Origin: an uncultured Lachnospiraceae bacterium
GTDB lineage: Bacteria > Bacillota > Clostridia > Lachnospirales > Lachnospiraceae
Reading direction: 5' to 3'
DNA length: 64,000 nt
Assembly (NCBI GenBank): GCA_947566645.1
Contig: CANOKL010000006.1
Coordinates: 1 to 64,000, forward strand
The first letter of the stretch is position 1; every line of letters starts with the position of its first letter. The notes under the pieces are model-generated. The model saw nothing but the letters and a program-made list of their open reading frames with translations, did no database searches and was not told the origin of the DNA. Shown here in pieces: positions 45,368 to 53,684 of the stretch. The position numbers were made by a program, and so were the translations under genes.

Positions 45368-45660
45368 AAAAAAACGTCCCTGACAGCATATATCTGTCAA
45401 GGACGAATAAAAGACATTATCCGCGGTGCCACCTTGATTCACGGCCTGACCCGTGCGCTTAGCAGGATACCTTCATATCCCCGGCATATGACGTCTGCCT
45501 GCAACGTCGCAGAATACTCTGGGAATTCCCATTTGACTGCGCCCTCAGCGGTCCATTTGACAACTTGTTTCTCACCCGGCTCTCAGCTTCCCAGGCTCTC
45601 TGTAAAGGCATCATTGCCGTTATCTCCGCTTCAACGGTTTCACTATAAAATTCTTATTTA
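45368..45660 (-). promoter_or_regulatory. T-box riboswitch controlling trpEGD (tryptophan)
   Basis: On the minus strand the antiterminator core AAGGTGGCACCGCGG (45421-45435) is diagnostic. Upstream, AGAGAGCCTGGGAAGCTGAGAG has the distal Stem I pattern, and a candidate UGG (Trp) specifier in AAATGGACCGCTGAGG maps to 45553-45555. Downstream is a strong intrinsic terminator: CGTCCTTGACAG, a short loop, CTGTCAGGGACG, then TTTTTTT (45368-45405). Uncharged tRNA-Trp should favour read-through into trpE. The T-box is certain; the exact specifier is less so. Confidence 0.88.
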
Positions 45661-45821
45661 GAATAACACTATCATTTACTTCTGTCAATGGATTAACAAA
45701 TTTTTACTGTCAGTTTTCCATAAGTAATGAACTTATTTGCCCATATCCTTTTTTCTCTGCCAGCCTTTTTATTCCATCTAGTACAGCTTTCCAACAGTGT
45801 ATTCTCTCTGCAAAACTACAA

Positions 45822-47069
45822 CTACGCAGCAGTCGGCTTTATCAGCATATTGACAGAGTACACCTCATGAACTGCATCTTCGATGATCTCAAACGCTTTC
45901 TTACAGTCCTTCTCCGTAACAATAAGCGGCGGTATCATACGGATAATACTGGATCCGATTGCAGTGATAAGCAGTTTTCTGTCAAAGCAGGCATGTTTCA
46001 CATCTACACTGCTGATCCCGTCCTCAAATTCCACGCCGACCAGTAACCCCTGGCCCCGCACCTCTTTGATGTGCGGAAGTGTCCGAAGCAGACTCATGAA
46101 ATACTCTCCCATCTTTTTCGCATTCCCTGCCAGGTCATTGTCTAACAGTTCCGTAACTGCAGCAAGCGCCGCCGCACAGCAGACAGGATGCCCGCCGAAA
46201 GTTGATCCATGGGATCCTGCCGTAAATGCCCTGGCCACTTCTTCTGTCGCACAGATCGCTCCGATCGGCATGCCGCCTCCCATAGCCTTCGCCATGGAAA
46301 CAATATCTGGTTTTATTCCATAATTCATGTAACTCATAACCGCGCCTGTCCGGCACCAGCCTGTCTGAACCTCGTCAAGTAACAGCAATATACCGTTCTC
46401 ATCGCAGAACCTGCGGAGTCCCCTCATGAATTCAGGTGTTGCTGGGTTTACACCGCCCTCTCCCTGGACCGGTTCAACCATAATGGCTGCCGTATTTTCA
46501 GTACACGCAGCTTTAAACGCATCAAGGTCATTATATTCCGCATAAGTAAAGCCTGGCGTCATACCCCCAAAGCCAGCCTGGCAGGCATTGTCCGGTTGGC
46601 CTGTCGCGCTCATTGCGCCAAAGGTTCTTCCATGAAACGACTTTGCCGCTGTCACGATATTGTATCTGTCCGGTCCATATTTTTCAATGCTGTATTTTCT
46701 CGCCATTTTAATCATAGCTTCATTTGCCTCTGTTCCGCTGTTCTGGAAAAAGATCTTATCCATGCCTGTTGCAATGCAGACTTTCTCTGCAAGAAGAGCC
46801 TGCGGAATGGTGTATGGGTAATTGAAGGTCTGCATGATCTGCCCTGCCTGTTCCCGGACTGCCTCAACAACTGCCGGATTACAGTTGCCGACAGAATTCA
46901 CTGCGATTCCTGCATAAAAATCAAGATACTCCTCGCCCTTTTCATTCCGGACATACATATCCTGTGCAGTCTCGGCCACAAAGTCAAATCTTTCATAAGT
47001 CTCAATCATGTATTTCTCCACTTTATCCCTGATGTCCTGTGGGGTTAATCCAGTCTCCTTTAGTAGCAT
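45822..47069 (-). CDS. argD: Acetylornithine aminotransferase
   Basis: 415-aa class-III PLP aminotransferase converting N-acetylglutamate semialdehyde to N-acetylornithine. NSGTEANEAMIKMARKY, LLLLDEVQTGWCRTG and DIVSMAKAMGGGMPIGA (PLP Lys) are intact. Related ornithine or 4-aminobutyrate aminotransferases cannot be excluded from sequence alone. It stands alone, with a long leader that contains an intrinsic terminator just before its GGGAGAGG ribosome binding site. Confidence 0.88.
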   Translation of the reverse strand: MLLKETGLTPQDIRDKVEKYMIETYERFDFVAETAQDMYVRNEKGEEYLDFYAGIAVNSVGNCNPAVVEAVREQAGQIMQTFNYPYTIPQALLAEKVCIATGMDKIFFQNSGTEANEAMIKMARKYSIEKYGPDRYNIVTAAKSFHGRTFGAMSATGQPDNACQAGFGGMTPGFTYAEYNDLDAFKAACTENTAAIMVEPVQGEGGVNPATPEFMRGLRRFCDENGILLLLDEVQTGWCRTGAVMSYMNYGIKPDIVSMAKAMGGGMPIGAICATEEVARAFTAGSHGSTFGGHPVCCAAALAAVTELLDNDLAGNAKKMGEYFMSLLRTLPHIKEVRGQGLLVGVEFEDGISSVDVKHACFDRKLLITAIGSSIIRMIPPLIVTEKDCKKAFEIIEDAVHEVYSVNMLIKPTAA

Positions 47070-47095
47070 AATATCCTCTCTCCCGTTTTGATAAA

Positions 47096-47131
47096 TAAAA
47101 AGCGCCTATCCACCTTCCCGGTAAATAAGCG
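47096..47131 (-). terminator. Intrinsic terminator/attenuator in the argD leader
   Basis: On the minus strand CGCTTATTTACC, GGGAA, GGTGGATAGGCG and then CTTTTT form a 12-bp stem including three G-U pairs, ending about 30 bases before the argD start. A second hairpin, TTCAG...CTGAA, lies upstream (about 47150-47175) and could compete with it. This suggests conditional termination, but no known riboswitch or leader-peptide pattern is recognised. Confidence 0.5.
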
Positions 47132-47287
47132 TCTTTGCTTAAAAATTATATTCAGCTGTTTAGAGCTCTCTGAACTGCTTTAGTAGAATCTTAGCACTTC
47201 TTTCAGCAAATATCAATTACATATATTCACAAAAAAACACCTTTTATACGATTATAAATCTCTTTTTTGCACAATGCAGGCGGGTTA

Positions 47288-47313
47288 CTGTTTACAGGCG
47301 CGCCTGTGAACAG
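47288..47313. repeat. 26-bp palindrome CTGTTTACAGGCG/CGCCTGTGAACAG
   Basis: Near-perfect palindrome (one mismatch) centred on GGCGCGCC. It lies in the long argD leader. The flank GTTACTG resembles the start of the R3-related repeats. Confidence 0.6.
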
Positions 47314-47400
47314 CAGTTGTAAACTTCATCCAGTCCTTGCCACGTCCACGCAGACAAAAATCAGACTGCTCTCAGAAGAAACGCCACTGGCATTAATCCT

Positions 47401-47494
47401 ATTATATCCAAACTATCAACTTTTTCAAAGGAGTTTTGAATAAAACTATCAACTTTTTCGAACGACTTTTCCTGTCAAGTATCAACTTTTTTAG
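47401..47494 (-). promoter_or_regulatory. Candidate argD promoter with three 33-bp-spaced repeats
   Basis: On the minus strand TTGAAA (47423-47428) and TATAAT (47401-47406) are 16 bases apart. AAAAAGTTGATA-type sequences occur with identical spacing: plus-strand ACTATCAACTTTTTC at 47412 and 47445, and AGTATCAACTTTTTT at 47478. The first overlaps the -35. The exact 33-bp period, about three helical turns, suggests a cooperative regulator array. This region and the leader up to 47960 contain no protein gene. Confidence 0.45.
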
Positions 47495-47512
47495 CGTTTT
47501 AACCATTAGCAG

Positions 47513-47546
47513 GCATAAACGCATGACCTTTTGACACTTGTATCAT
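47513..47546. repeat. Copy of the TGTCAAAAGGTCATGCG repeat
   Basis: The reverse complement reads GTGTCAAAAGGTCATGCG followed by TTTATGC, matching hairpin 1 of the structured region at 26591. The rest of that structure is absent here. Confidence 0.6.
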
Positions 47547-47780
47547 ATAAACAAAAATGCCTGCAGCACAGCCATGAGGAATCCTTCCGGCCAACCGGTT
47601 TAACGCCAAACCTTATCCATGGATTTCAGCACATCTCTATGCCTATACAAAAGTTATCCCTTTAAACAGCACCATTCATGAATAAAAATGTTAATCGTTC
47701 AGATTTGAATAAAAAATCAATATCAAAAACAATTCACTCCTGCGGCTTTGCCAACCACGTTATTCAACATAACCATTTTC

Positions 47781-47853
47781 TTCTGAGATAGGATTCGAAC
47801 CTATGCCAAACACGATTATCAGTCGCGTGCTCTTCCCGCTGAGCTACTCTGTA
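47781..47853 (-). tRNA. tRNA-Ile (GAT)-like gene with an imperfect acceptor stem
   Basis: 73 bases fold as a tRNA. The D-arm is GCTC...GAGC. The anticodon arm is CGCGA-CTGATAA-TCGTG, with anticodon GAT (plus-strand 47818-47820). The T-arm is ATAGG-TTCGAAT-CCTAT. The acceptor stem TACAGAG/CTCAGAA has two A-A mismatches, and CCA is not encoded. It stands alone, outside any rRNA operon. It may be a minor or degenerating tRNA; whether it is charged is unknown. Confidence 0.7.
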
Positions 47854-47964
47854 AATGGTGATTCCAATTATCAATATCAGAACCGGATGTATGTAACTTA
47901 ACCCTGTTACAGGGAAACCGGGTGTGAAGTTTTCGTACTGCAGGCATCATAAGTACACATTCCC

Positions 47965-48624
47965 TTAAATCTCAATAAATGTTGTCGCATTAGAGACCTT
48001 AATCTGTGTATCCAGTTCGGAAAGCAGCTTATCTCTCTTTTCCTGAAGCGTATCAATCTTCTTCTGAACCTCCAACGGATCAACCAGTTCAGTCTTATTC
48101 TCCCGGACGTATGCTTCTACCACTTCCAATGGCTTCGCATCCTTTGTCTTGGAATCTTTACCCAGAATACTCAGACGCATGCCCTCGGCAGTTGATTCAA
48201 GCTGCTTATTCCTCATATCAATAAACAGTATACGACTCTGCAGTTCCTTCTGCATCTTAGTCAAAAGACTGGATTCAAAATCTGCATCTTCCTCAAAAGA
48301 ACCTGTCCCCCTCATTCTGCTTCGGAGTGATATGGCACCTGCAACAGTAAAGACACCATAGGATGTCTCAATCTTCGTCGCAGCATTTGATGCCACAATC
48401 GCCGCGTCAATCTTCTGGAATCTGTCAATCAGATCTAAAATCTGCTGGTAAGACGCTCCTGCATCCCGGGCAAACTCCTCCCTTGATACCCGCTTTTCAT
48501 ACACTCTTTCTTCATTCTTCTTAACTGTATCAACAAATGATGCTTTAGAAATCTTATCGGAAATCTTCTTCACTAACAAATCTCTTTCATCAAGAGCCTG
48601 TGTTACCAACATCTTCTCCGGCAT
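47965..48624 (-). CDS. DIP1984-family protein
   Basis: 219 aa from the ATG at 48624, with AAGGAGG eight bases upstream; an ATG six codons earlier is weaker. It is mostly helical and charged, with DERDLLVKKISDKI near the N-terminus and EVQKKIDTLQEKRDKLLSELDTQIKVSNATTFIEI at the end, matching DIP1984/septicolysin-like proteins. No catalytic residues or membrane segment are evident, and the function is unknown. A tRNA-Ile-like gene lies 111 bases beyond its stop. Confidence 0.75.
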   Translation of the reverse strand: MPEKMLVTQALDERDLLVKKISDKISKASFVDTVKKNEERVYEKRVSREEFARDAGASYQQILDLIDRFQKIDAAIVASNAATKIETSYGVFTVAGAISLRSRMRGTGSFEEDADFESSLLTKMQKELQSRILFIDMRNKQLESTAEGMRLSILGKDSKTKDAKPLEVVEAYVRENKTELVDPLEVQKKIDTLQEKRDKLLSELDTQIKVSNATTFIEI

Positions 48625-48729
48625 AATAAAATCCTCCTTCAATTATCTCTTATCTCTCTAAAATCTCTAGAAATAATTTTACCGGAAGATTTTTCATTTG
48701 TCATTCTACTTGTAGTATAAACCAAAGAA

Positions 48730-49041
48730 TCAAGCTGCTCTCATCTCCTGATACTTATCCACATATGTCTTTAATCTGAGATAACAGGAATCCCTGCCTT
48801 GATTCAGATATCTGTTCCCACAGATCAAATCATCCATCTGCATTTGAAACAACTGACTCAACGCATAGAGGTTATCAATTGATGGAAGACTGCGTCCGCC
48901 CAGCCAGTGATAAACCGCCTGAGGTGTTGCAAATCCCAGGTAAGACTGTACATCTTTGACTGAGAGATGCTTCTCTTCCATTATCCTACGTATCCTTCTT
49001 CCCGTCTTACTCTTATCAATTAATGGATATTTTCCTGTCAT
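48730..49041 (-). CDS. XRE-family helix-turn-helix regulator (103 aa)
   Basis: Residues 10-70 form an XRE-type helix-turn-helix (TGRRIRRIMEEKHLSVKDVQ, ATPQAVYHWLGGRSLPSIDNLYAL). The C-terminal tail is short and basic/acidic mixed. It has an AGGAGG ribosome binding site and lies 29 bases after the truncated AAA-ATPase gene on the same strand, so the two are probably co-transcribed. The target is unknown. Confidence 0.83.
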   Translation of the reverse strand: MTGKYPLIDKSKTGRRIRRIMEEKHLSVKDVQSYLGFATPQAVYHWLGGRSLPSIDNLYALSQLFQMQMDDLICGNRYLNQGRDSCYLRLKTYVDKYQEMRAA

Positions 49042-49070
49042 ACTATACCTCCTGCTGACAATTCAATCTC

Positions 49071-50213
49071 CTAATGCCCGCCCATTGATACAGCGCGGAC
49101 AAACTCCTGCCTTACCTCTTCATTTGGAATAAAAACGCGTTTCTCGCCTACATCATATGCCAGATAACCCAGATGGACTAGCAGAGTAAGAATATCGTCC
49201 TTTCTTTTAATCATAGTCATATCATTCTGAAAGGTTCCTGTGTCAATCTTGACATGCGCCCCTCCAAGCATCTGAACGATCGCTTCCTTCAGACCATCCT
49301 CATTCAAATCAATATAAATTTTCAAAGACTCATATGTCTCAGACTGTGTCCAATAATTCCCAATCCGGTTTCTTGACAAAGCGTCCATAACCGACTTTGG
49401 ACTATAAATGTGCATATTGTCCCCCAGGATATAGCCGTCATACCATTCACAGACTTCTGAGAAACTCAGCTTTGAATCCTCACATAATTCACGGACTTCG
49501 TCTTCCGTAAATCCGATGAACTCCTCTAACGGTTCCGGCTGAAGCATGGTATATTCCCTAAAATCCGTCATTGCAGACTGGGTACCATATTTTTTAATCG
49601 GCAGAATACCTGTCATATAGGCAGCCTCTATCATCTTATCAGTCTGGCCACTGCTTTTGAACAGCCCCCGCAGAAGCTGGATGTACTGCTCCTGCAGCGC
49701 ATGGTCATTTCTAGCCTCACGAAACAGGGCATCCCATTCGTCAATAATGATGATAAAACGGTTTCCGGTTTCTTCGTTGATTTTAGCCAGAGTCTCGGGG
49801 AGCGTCGGTTCCTCCGCTACATTGGGATAAATTCCACGCAATTCTTCCACTACTTTAGCCTGCAGCTCTGTAACCGTATCTTTGATATCCCTGGTAATGG
49901 AGATAAACCATGTGATATCAAGATAAATTACATTATGACGGTTCAGATGTTCTTTATAGGAACGATCCCTTGCAATCTTCAAATTTGAAAATAATCCACT
50001 GGAATCACAGCTTTTATCGAAATATGCACACAGCATCTGAGCTGCATAAGATTTTCCAAAACGGCGCGGCCTGCTGACGCAGGTAAGTTTCCTCTTTGTT
50101 CCCAGCGTACCGTTAATAAATGATATTAATTCTGTTTTATCCACATAAGTCTCCCGGACTGCAGCCGCAAAACCCGCATTGCCGATATTCACATAATTAC
50201 CCACAGAATACAC
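49071..50213 (-). CDS. AAA-ATPase-like protein lacking the nuclease domain
   Basis: 380 aa, paralogous to the 523-aa protein at 40549. They share SRPRRFGKS, IIIIDEWDALF, AAYMTGILPIKKYGTQSAMTDFREYT, EWYDGY and KDDILTLLVHLGYLAYD. It stops with TAG right after IPNEEVRQEF, where the paralogue continues into the nuclease half, so about 140 residues including the D-ExK site are missing. The stop is clean and is followed by the XRE regulator. It could be an ATPase-only regulator or a decayed gene. Confidence 0.82.
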   Translation of the reverse strand: MYSVGNYVNIGNAGFAAAVRETYVDKTELISFINGTLGTKRKLTCVSRPRRFGKSYAAQMLCAYFDKSCDSSGLFSNLKIARDRSYKEHLNRHNVIYLDITWFISITRDIKDTVTELQAKVVEELRGIYPNVAEEPTLPETLAKINEETGNRFIIIIDEWDALFREARNDHALQEQYIQLLRGLFKSSGQTDKMIEAAYMTGILPIKKYGTQSAMTDFREYTMLQPEPLEEFIGFTEDEVRELCEDSKLSFSEVCEWYDGYILGDNMHIYSPKSVMDALSRNRIGNYWTQSETYESLKIYIDLNEDGLKEAIVQMLGGAHVKIDTGTFQNDMTMIKRKDDILTLLVHLGYLAYDVGEKRVFIPNEEVRQEFVRAVSMGGH

Positions 50214-50326
50214 CTCTTTCTGAAACGCTGCATAAAACAGGTTTTTTAAATTATAAATATTCTATCATGGCTCTTACTCTAAAGCAAGTTACTAACCGGG
50301 GCGGATATAAAAGTTCTAATTAATCA

Positions 50327-50354
50327 AGGGACAGCACACCCGTGTACTGTCCCT
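50327..50354 (-). terminator. Hairpin after the L25 gene
   Basis: AGGGACAG and CTGTCCCT with inner CAC/GTG pairs form an 11-bp stem. On the minus strand it follows the L25 stop by 38 bases and is trailed by TTGATTAATT. Moderate terminator. Confidence 0.55.
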
Positions 50355-50392
50355 CTGAATAAAAAACAATTCTTTATTTTACCACCTGATAT

Positions 50393-50995
50393 TTATTCAG
50401 CAGCCTTATCCTCTTCCTGATCTGACTCACTGGACTCTTCTGCTGCGGCAGATGCATGAACTTCTGTGATTATAACAACCGTAGTCTCCGGATCTGTCGT
50501 CAGGCTGACATCTTTGTCCTGTGCAATCGGCAGATCCTTAACTTTGACGGTATCTCCGACCCTCAAATCTCCGGCATCAATCTCTACCCTGTCTACCAGT
50601 GCAGCCGGAAGCGCCTTGAATGAGATCTCCTGCAGCATCTGCTGCGGTACGCCTGCGGACAGCTTGTCCAGATTAATCAAATGTATTTCAGCAGTAGAGT
50701 GTACCTGTTCATTGCTTACTAGCGCCTGAAAATCAATCTCATTCACATATCTTTTTAATGAATTATAATCCACTTCCTTAATTAACACATTGTAAGTCTT
50801 TCCTTCCACTTCCAGCATGACCCGGCCGCCTTTTCTTTCCTGCTTCAGGAGCTGCTCAATGTCACCCTTCTCCATCTTCAGCGGAATGGATGTCTCCAGT
50901 TCATGGCCGTACAGGTTACCTGTTACAAATCCTTCACGTCTGAGTTTTTTTGCTTTGATTGACAAGTCTCTCTTTTCAGCTTTTAAAGTATTCAT
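50393..50995 (-). CDS. rplY: 50S ribosomal protein L25/general stress protein Ctc
   Basis: 200-aa L25 of the two-domain TL5/CTC type. The N-terminal 5S-rRNA-binding domain spans about 1-92 (AKKLRREGFVTGNLYG). The C-terminal beta domain includes VDRVEIDAGDLRVGDTVKVKDLP. An acidic tail (AAAEESSESDQEEDKAAE) ends it. It binds 5S rRNA in the large subunit; in Gram-positives it is often stress induced. Confidence 0.94.
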   Translation of the reverse strand: MNTLKAEKRDLSIKAKKLRREGFVTGNLYGHELETSIPLKMEKGDIEQLLKQERKGGRVMLEVEGKTYNVLIKEVDYNSLKRYVNEIDFQALVSNEQVHSTAEIHLINLDKLSAGVPQQMLQEISFKALPAALVDRVEIDAGDLRVGDTVKVKDLPIAQDKDVSLTTDPETTVVIITEVHASAAAEESSESDQEEDKAAE

Positions 50996-51265
50996 TTATC
51001 TTTTCCTCCAAATACTGAATCTCGCTTAACAGCCTTCTGCTTTGCTCTGCAGGCAGGTACTGTTAGGTTTGGTTTTCCTGTTACTTTTTTATTATACACC
51101 GCTTGTCAAGTCACCTGGCTGTATCCTGCTGCTCCGTTTTCTCTCCGGAACCTTCTTCTGATCTCCTGCCGCAGGAGAACAGGACCCAGCAGCGCCGTGG
51201 TACTTGCGCAGCAGAGAAAAAAAGGATATACTCATAAATATCAACTAGTGAGGAGGGGTATCCAT

Positions 51266-52849
51266 ATGCCAAAGAGATTTTGCATTACAGGAATTTGCAT
51301 TCCGGGAAAGAATTATATGGCAGATATTCGCAAAAGATTAGATCAAATCGTACAGGATTATATTGAAAATGGCCTGTATTTTACGATAAACCGCGCAAGG
51401 CAATATGGAAAGACAACGACACTTTATTTGTTAGAGCAGCGTCTGGCGGAAGATTATCTGGTATTGAGCCTGAGTTTTGAAGCTGCGGATGAATATTTCC
51501 TGACATTGGGAAGTCTGGCAGAAGGACTGGTAATGGATATCGGAGAATGTCTGAAAAAGCAAAATGTGTCTGCCGAAATCCTGGAAGAGTGGAATAAACC
51601 GCTGCCGGAAAAATTTCCGATGCGCTCATTAGGAATGAAGATAAGCACTCTGTGCCGATCCTGCCAGAAGAAAGTGATTCTGATGATCGACGAAGTGGAC
51701 AAGAGTTCGGATAATCAGATTTTCCTGTCTTTTTTGGGACTGCTGCGGGAAAAATATTTGAAATGGCAGCAGGGAAAAGACCAGACTTTCCAATCGGTAA
51801 TTCTTGCCGGTGTATATGACATCAAAACACTGAAAATAAAGCTGCATCCCCAGGAGGAATCGAAATATAACAGTCCTTGGAATATTGCTGCCAACTTTCA
51901 GATAGACATGAGTTTCAGCTGCAGGGATATCGAATCCATGCTGGAAGATTATGAAAATGATTACCATACAGGAATGAATATTCATGAAACCGCCGAATTA
52001 TTATATGAATATACTTCAGGGTATCCGTATCTTGTGTCAAAAATCTGTCAGCTGGCAGATGAAAAAATTGCTGGAAGCAAGGAGTTTCCTGTGAAGGCAT
52101 CCGCCTGGAAAAGGGAAGGTATTTTAGCTGCAGTTAAACTATTATTAAAGGAACCGAACACATTATTTGATGACATGACGAAAAAACTGCTGGATTATCC
52201 GCAGCTAAAAGAAATGCTTCAGAACATTCTTTTTGGAGGAATTGATTTTCCATTTAAGAGAGAGACTCCGATCATCGATTTAGGCATTACTTTTGGGTTT
52301 TTAAAAGATAAAAACGGATTTGTTGCAGTTTCAAACCGTGTTTTTGAAACACAGCTGTATGATATGTTTTTAGCAGAGATGGCTGTGAACAACAAGCTGT
52401 ATATGGAAACGGCATCGAATCCGAATCAGTTTGTTGTATCGGGTATGCTACAGATGAAGCTTGTGCTGAAGAAGTTTTATGAATACTATGAGGAAATCTA
52501 TTCGAACAACGATCAGAGATTTATAGAAGAAGACGGAAGAAAGCTTTTCTTGCTGTATCTAAAGCCAATCATCAATGGAACGGGGAATTATTATATTGAG
52601 GCAAGAACCAGAAATAACAGACGTACAGATATTATTATTGATTATAAAGGAAAACAGTTCGTCATAGAGCTTAAGATCTGGCGCGGTGATGAATATCACA
52701 AACGGGGTAAAAAACAATTATTCGAATATCTGGAATATTATAAACAAGAAGAGGGCTATCTGCTTAGTTTTAACTTTAATAAAAATAAGAAGTGCGGAAT
52801 TCAGGAATTGGAACTAGAAGGAAAGAGGATATTCGAAATAATCGTGTAA
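51266..52849 (+). CDS. AAA-like ATPase/PD-(D/E)XK nuclease protein (second type)
   Basis: 527 aa from ATG 51266, with GAGGAGGGG seven bases upstream; an earlier in-frame ATG at 51197 lacks this. The Walker A variant TINRARQYGKTTTL is near residue 37, and Walker B VILMIDEVDKSSD near 138. The winged-helix-like middle leads to a C-terminal nuclease with RTDIIIDYKGKQFVIELKIW and KRGKKQLFEYL (D, ExK, Q). It is related in plan to the 40549 protein but diverged in sequence. Function unknown. Its TAA lies at the first bases of an R2 repeat. Confidence 0.82.
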   Translation: MPKRFCITGICIPGKNYMADIRKRLDQIVQDYIENGLYFTINRARQYGKTTTLYLLEQRLAEDYLVLSLSFEAADEYFLTLGSLAEGLVMDIGECLKKQNVSAEILEEWNKPLPEKFPMRSLGMKISTLCRSCQKKVILMIDEVDKSSDNQIFLSFLGLLREKYLKWQQGKDQTFQSVILAGVYDIKTLKIKLHPQEESKYNSPWNIAANFQIDMSFSCRDIESMLEDYENDYHTGMNIHETAELLYEYTSGYPYLVSKICQLADEKIAGSKEFPVKASAWKREGILAAVKLLLKEPNTLFDDMTKKLLDYPQLKEMLQNILFGGIDFPFKRETPIIDLGITFGFLKDKNGFVAVSNRVFETQLYDMFLAEMAVNNKLYMETASNPNQFVVSGMLQMKLVLKKFYEYYEEIYSNNDQRFIEEDGRKLFLLYLKPIINGTGNYYIEARTRNNRRTDIIIDYKGKQFVIELKIWRGDEYHKRGKKQLFEYLEYYKQEEGYLLSFNFNKNKKCGIQELELEGKRIFEIIV

Positions 52850-52938
52850 CTACTCAGCAGGTCTGTGCAGGGTCTGCCCAAGCGAAGCGAGGGTATTTAC
52901 TGCACAGACCGTAAGTAACTGATGCAGGAGTGCAAAAC
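52846..52938. repeat. R2 left-half copy carrying module M
   Basis: GTAACTACTCAGCAG, GGTCTGTGC, ATTTACTGCACAGACCGTAAG and CAGGAGTGCAAAA match the full R2 at 13963, with 26 extra bases in the loop of the GGTCTGTGC/GCACAGACC hairpin. Its first bases provide the TAA of the plus-strand gene. Confidence 0.8.
52869..52894 (+). repeat. 26-bp module M inside R2
   Basis: Begins AGGGTCTGCC and ends AGCGAAGCGAGGGT; one mismatch to the reverse complement of 26445-26470. It sits exactly between GTGC and ATTTAC of the R2 loop. Confidence 0.8.
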
Positions 52939-52944
52939 TGGAGG

Positions 52945-53679
52945 CTAAAGCCTCTCCAATATCCGGCGCTTATATTCCAGGAACTCCTCTGTCAGATTAA
53001 ACTCCTTTTTTCTTGGCCTCGGCTCTTCTATTACAATTTCTTCTGTCACCCGGCCTGGTTTCCCTGTCAGGAGGCAGATCCGGTCTGACAGAAGGATCGC
53101 CTCGTCAATATCATGGGTAATAAAAAGAGTAGACAGATGAATCTTATCCATAACATCCAGGTACCATCTGTGCATCTCACCCTTTGTCAGGGTATCAAGA
53201 GCGCTGAACGGCTCATCCAGCAGAGCCACGTCACTGGAAAACATATAAGTCCTAAGCAATGCCGCCCTCTGGCGCATACCTCCGGAAAGCTGGCGCGGGT
53301 ATTTCTTCTGTGTCCCCTCCAGTCCGAATTCTTCGAAATAAAGCGACACCTTCTTCCGGGCTTCCTTTTTCTTCTCACCCTTAAGCAAAAGCGGCAGAAT
53401 CACATTATCCTCTATGGTCCGGTACGGCAGAAGCAGATCCTTCTGCATCATATAGCTGATCTGACCAGGGCAGCCTGTAATGTCCTTGCCGTTTAAAACC
53501 ACTTTCCCCTGCTGCGGCTTATGCAGACCGGATATGATATGGAACAGTGTCGTCTTTCCGCATCCGCTTGCTCCGAGAATACTCACCAGTTCCTGCTCAT
53601 GAAGCTCCAGACTCACATCCGCAAGAACAGGCGTCTCTTCATATGCAAAAGTGATTCCTGATACTTTTAGTTCAGCCAT
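52945..53679 (-). CDS. thiZ: ABC transporter ATP-binding protein, thiamine-precursor type (ThiZ-like)
   Basis: 244-aa ATPase. Walker A GASGCGKTT near residue 35, signature LSGGMRQRAALLR near 130, Walker B VALLDEPFSALD, switch His in FITHDIDEA. It belongs to the nitrate/sulfonate/hydroxymethylpyrimidine group. It is last of the four-gene operon behind a TPP riboswitch, which assigns it to import of a thiamine precursor. Confidence 0.88.
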   Translation of the reverse strand: MAELKVSGITFAYEETPVLADVSLELHEQELVSILGASGCGKTTLFHIISGLHKPQQGKVVLNGKDITGCPGQISYMMQKDLLLPYRTIEDNVILPLLLKGEKKKEARKKVSLYFEEFGLEGTQKKYPRQLSGGMRQRAALLRTYMFSSDVALLDEPFSALDTLTKGEMHRWYLDVMDKIHLSTLFITHDIDEAILLSDRICLLTGKPGRVTEEIVIEEPRPRKKEFNLTEEFLEYKRRILERL

Positions 53680-53684
53680 AATGC

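Noticed and set aside
47412..47494. 33-bp repeats as a CRISPR or replication iterons
   Set aside because: Only three short conserved cores, with no replication or cas gene nearby; a promoter lies at one end, which suits a regulator array better.
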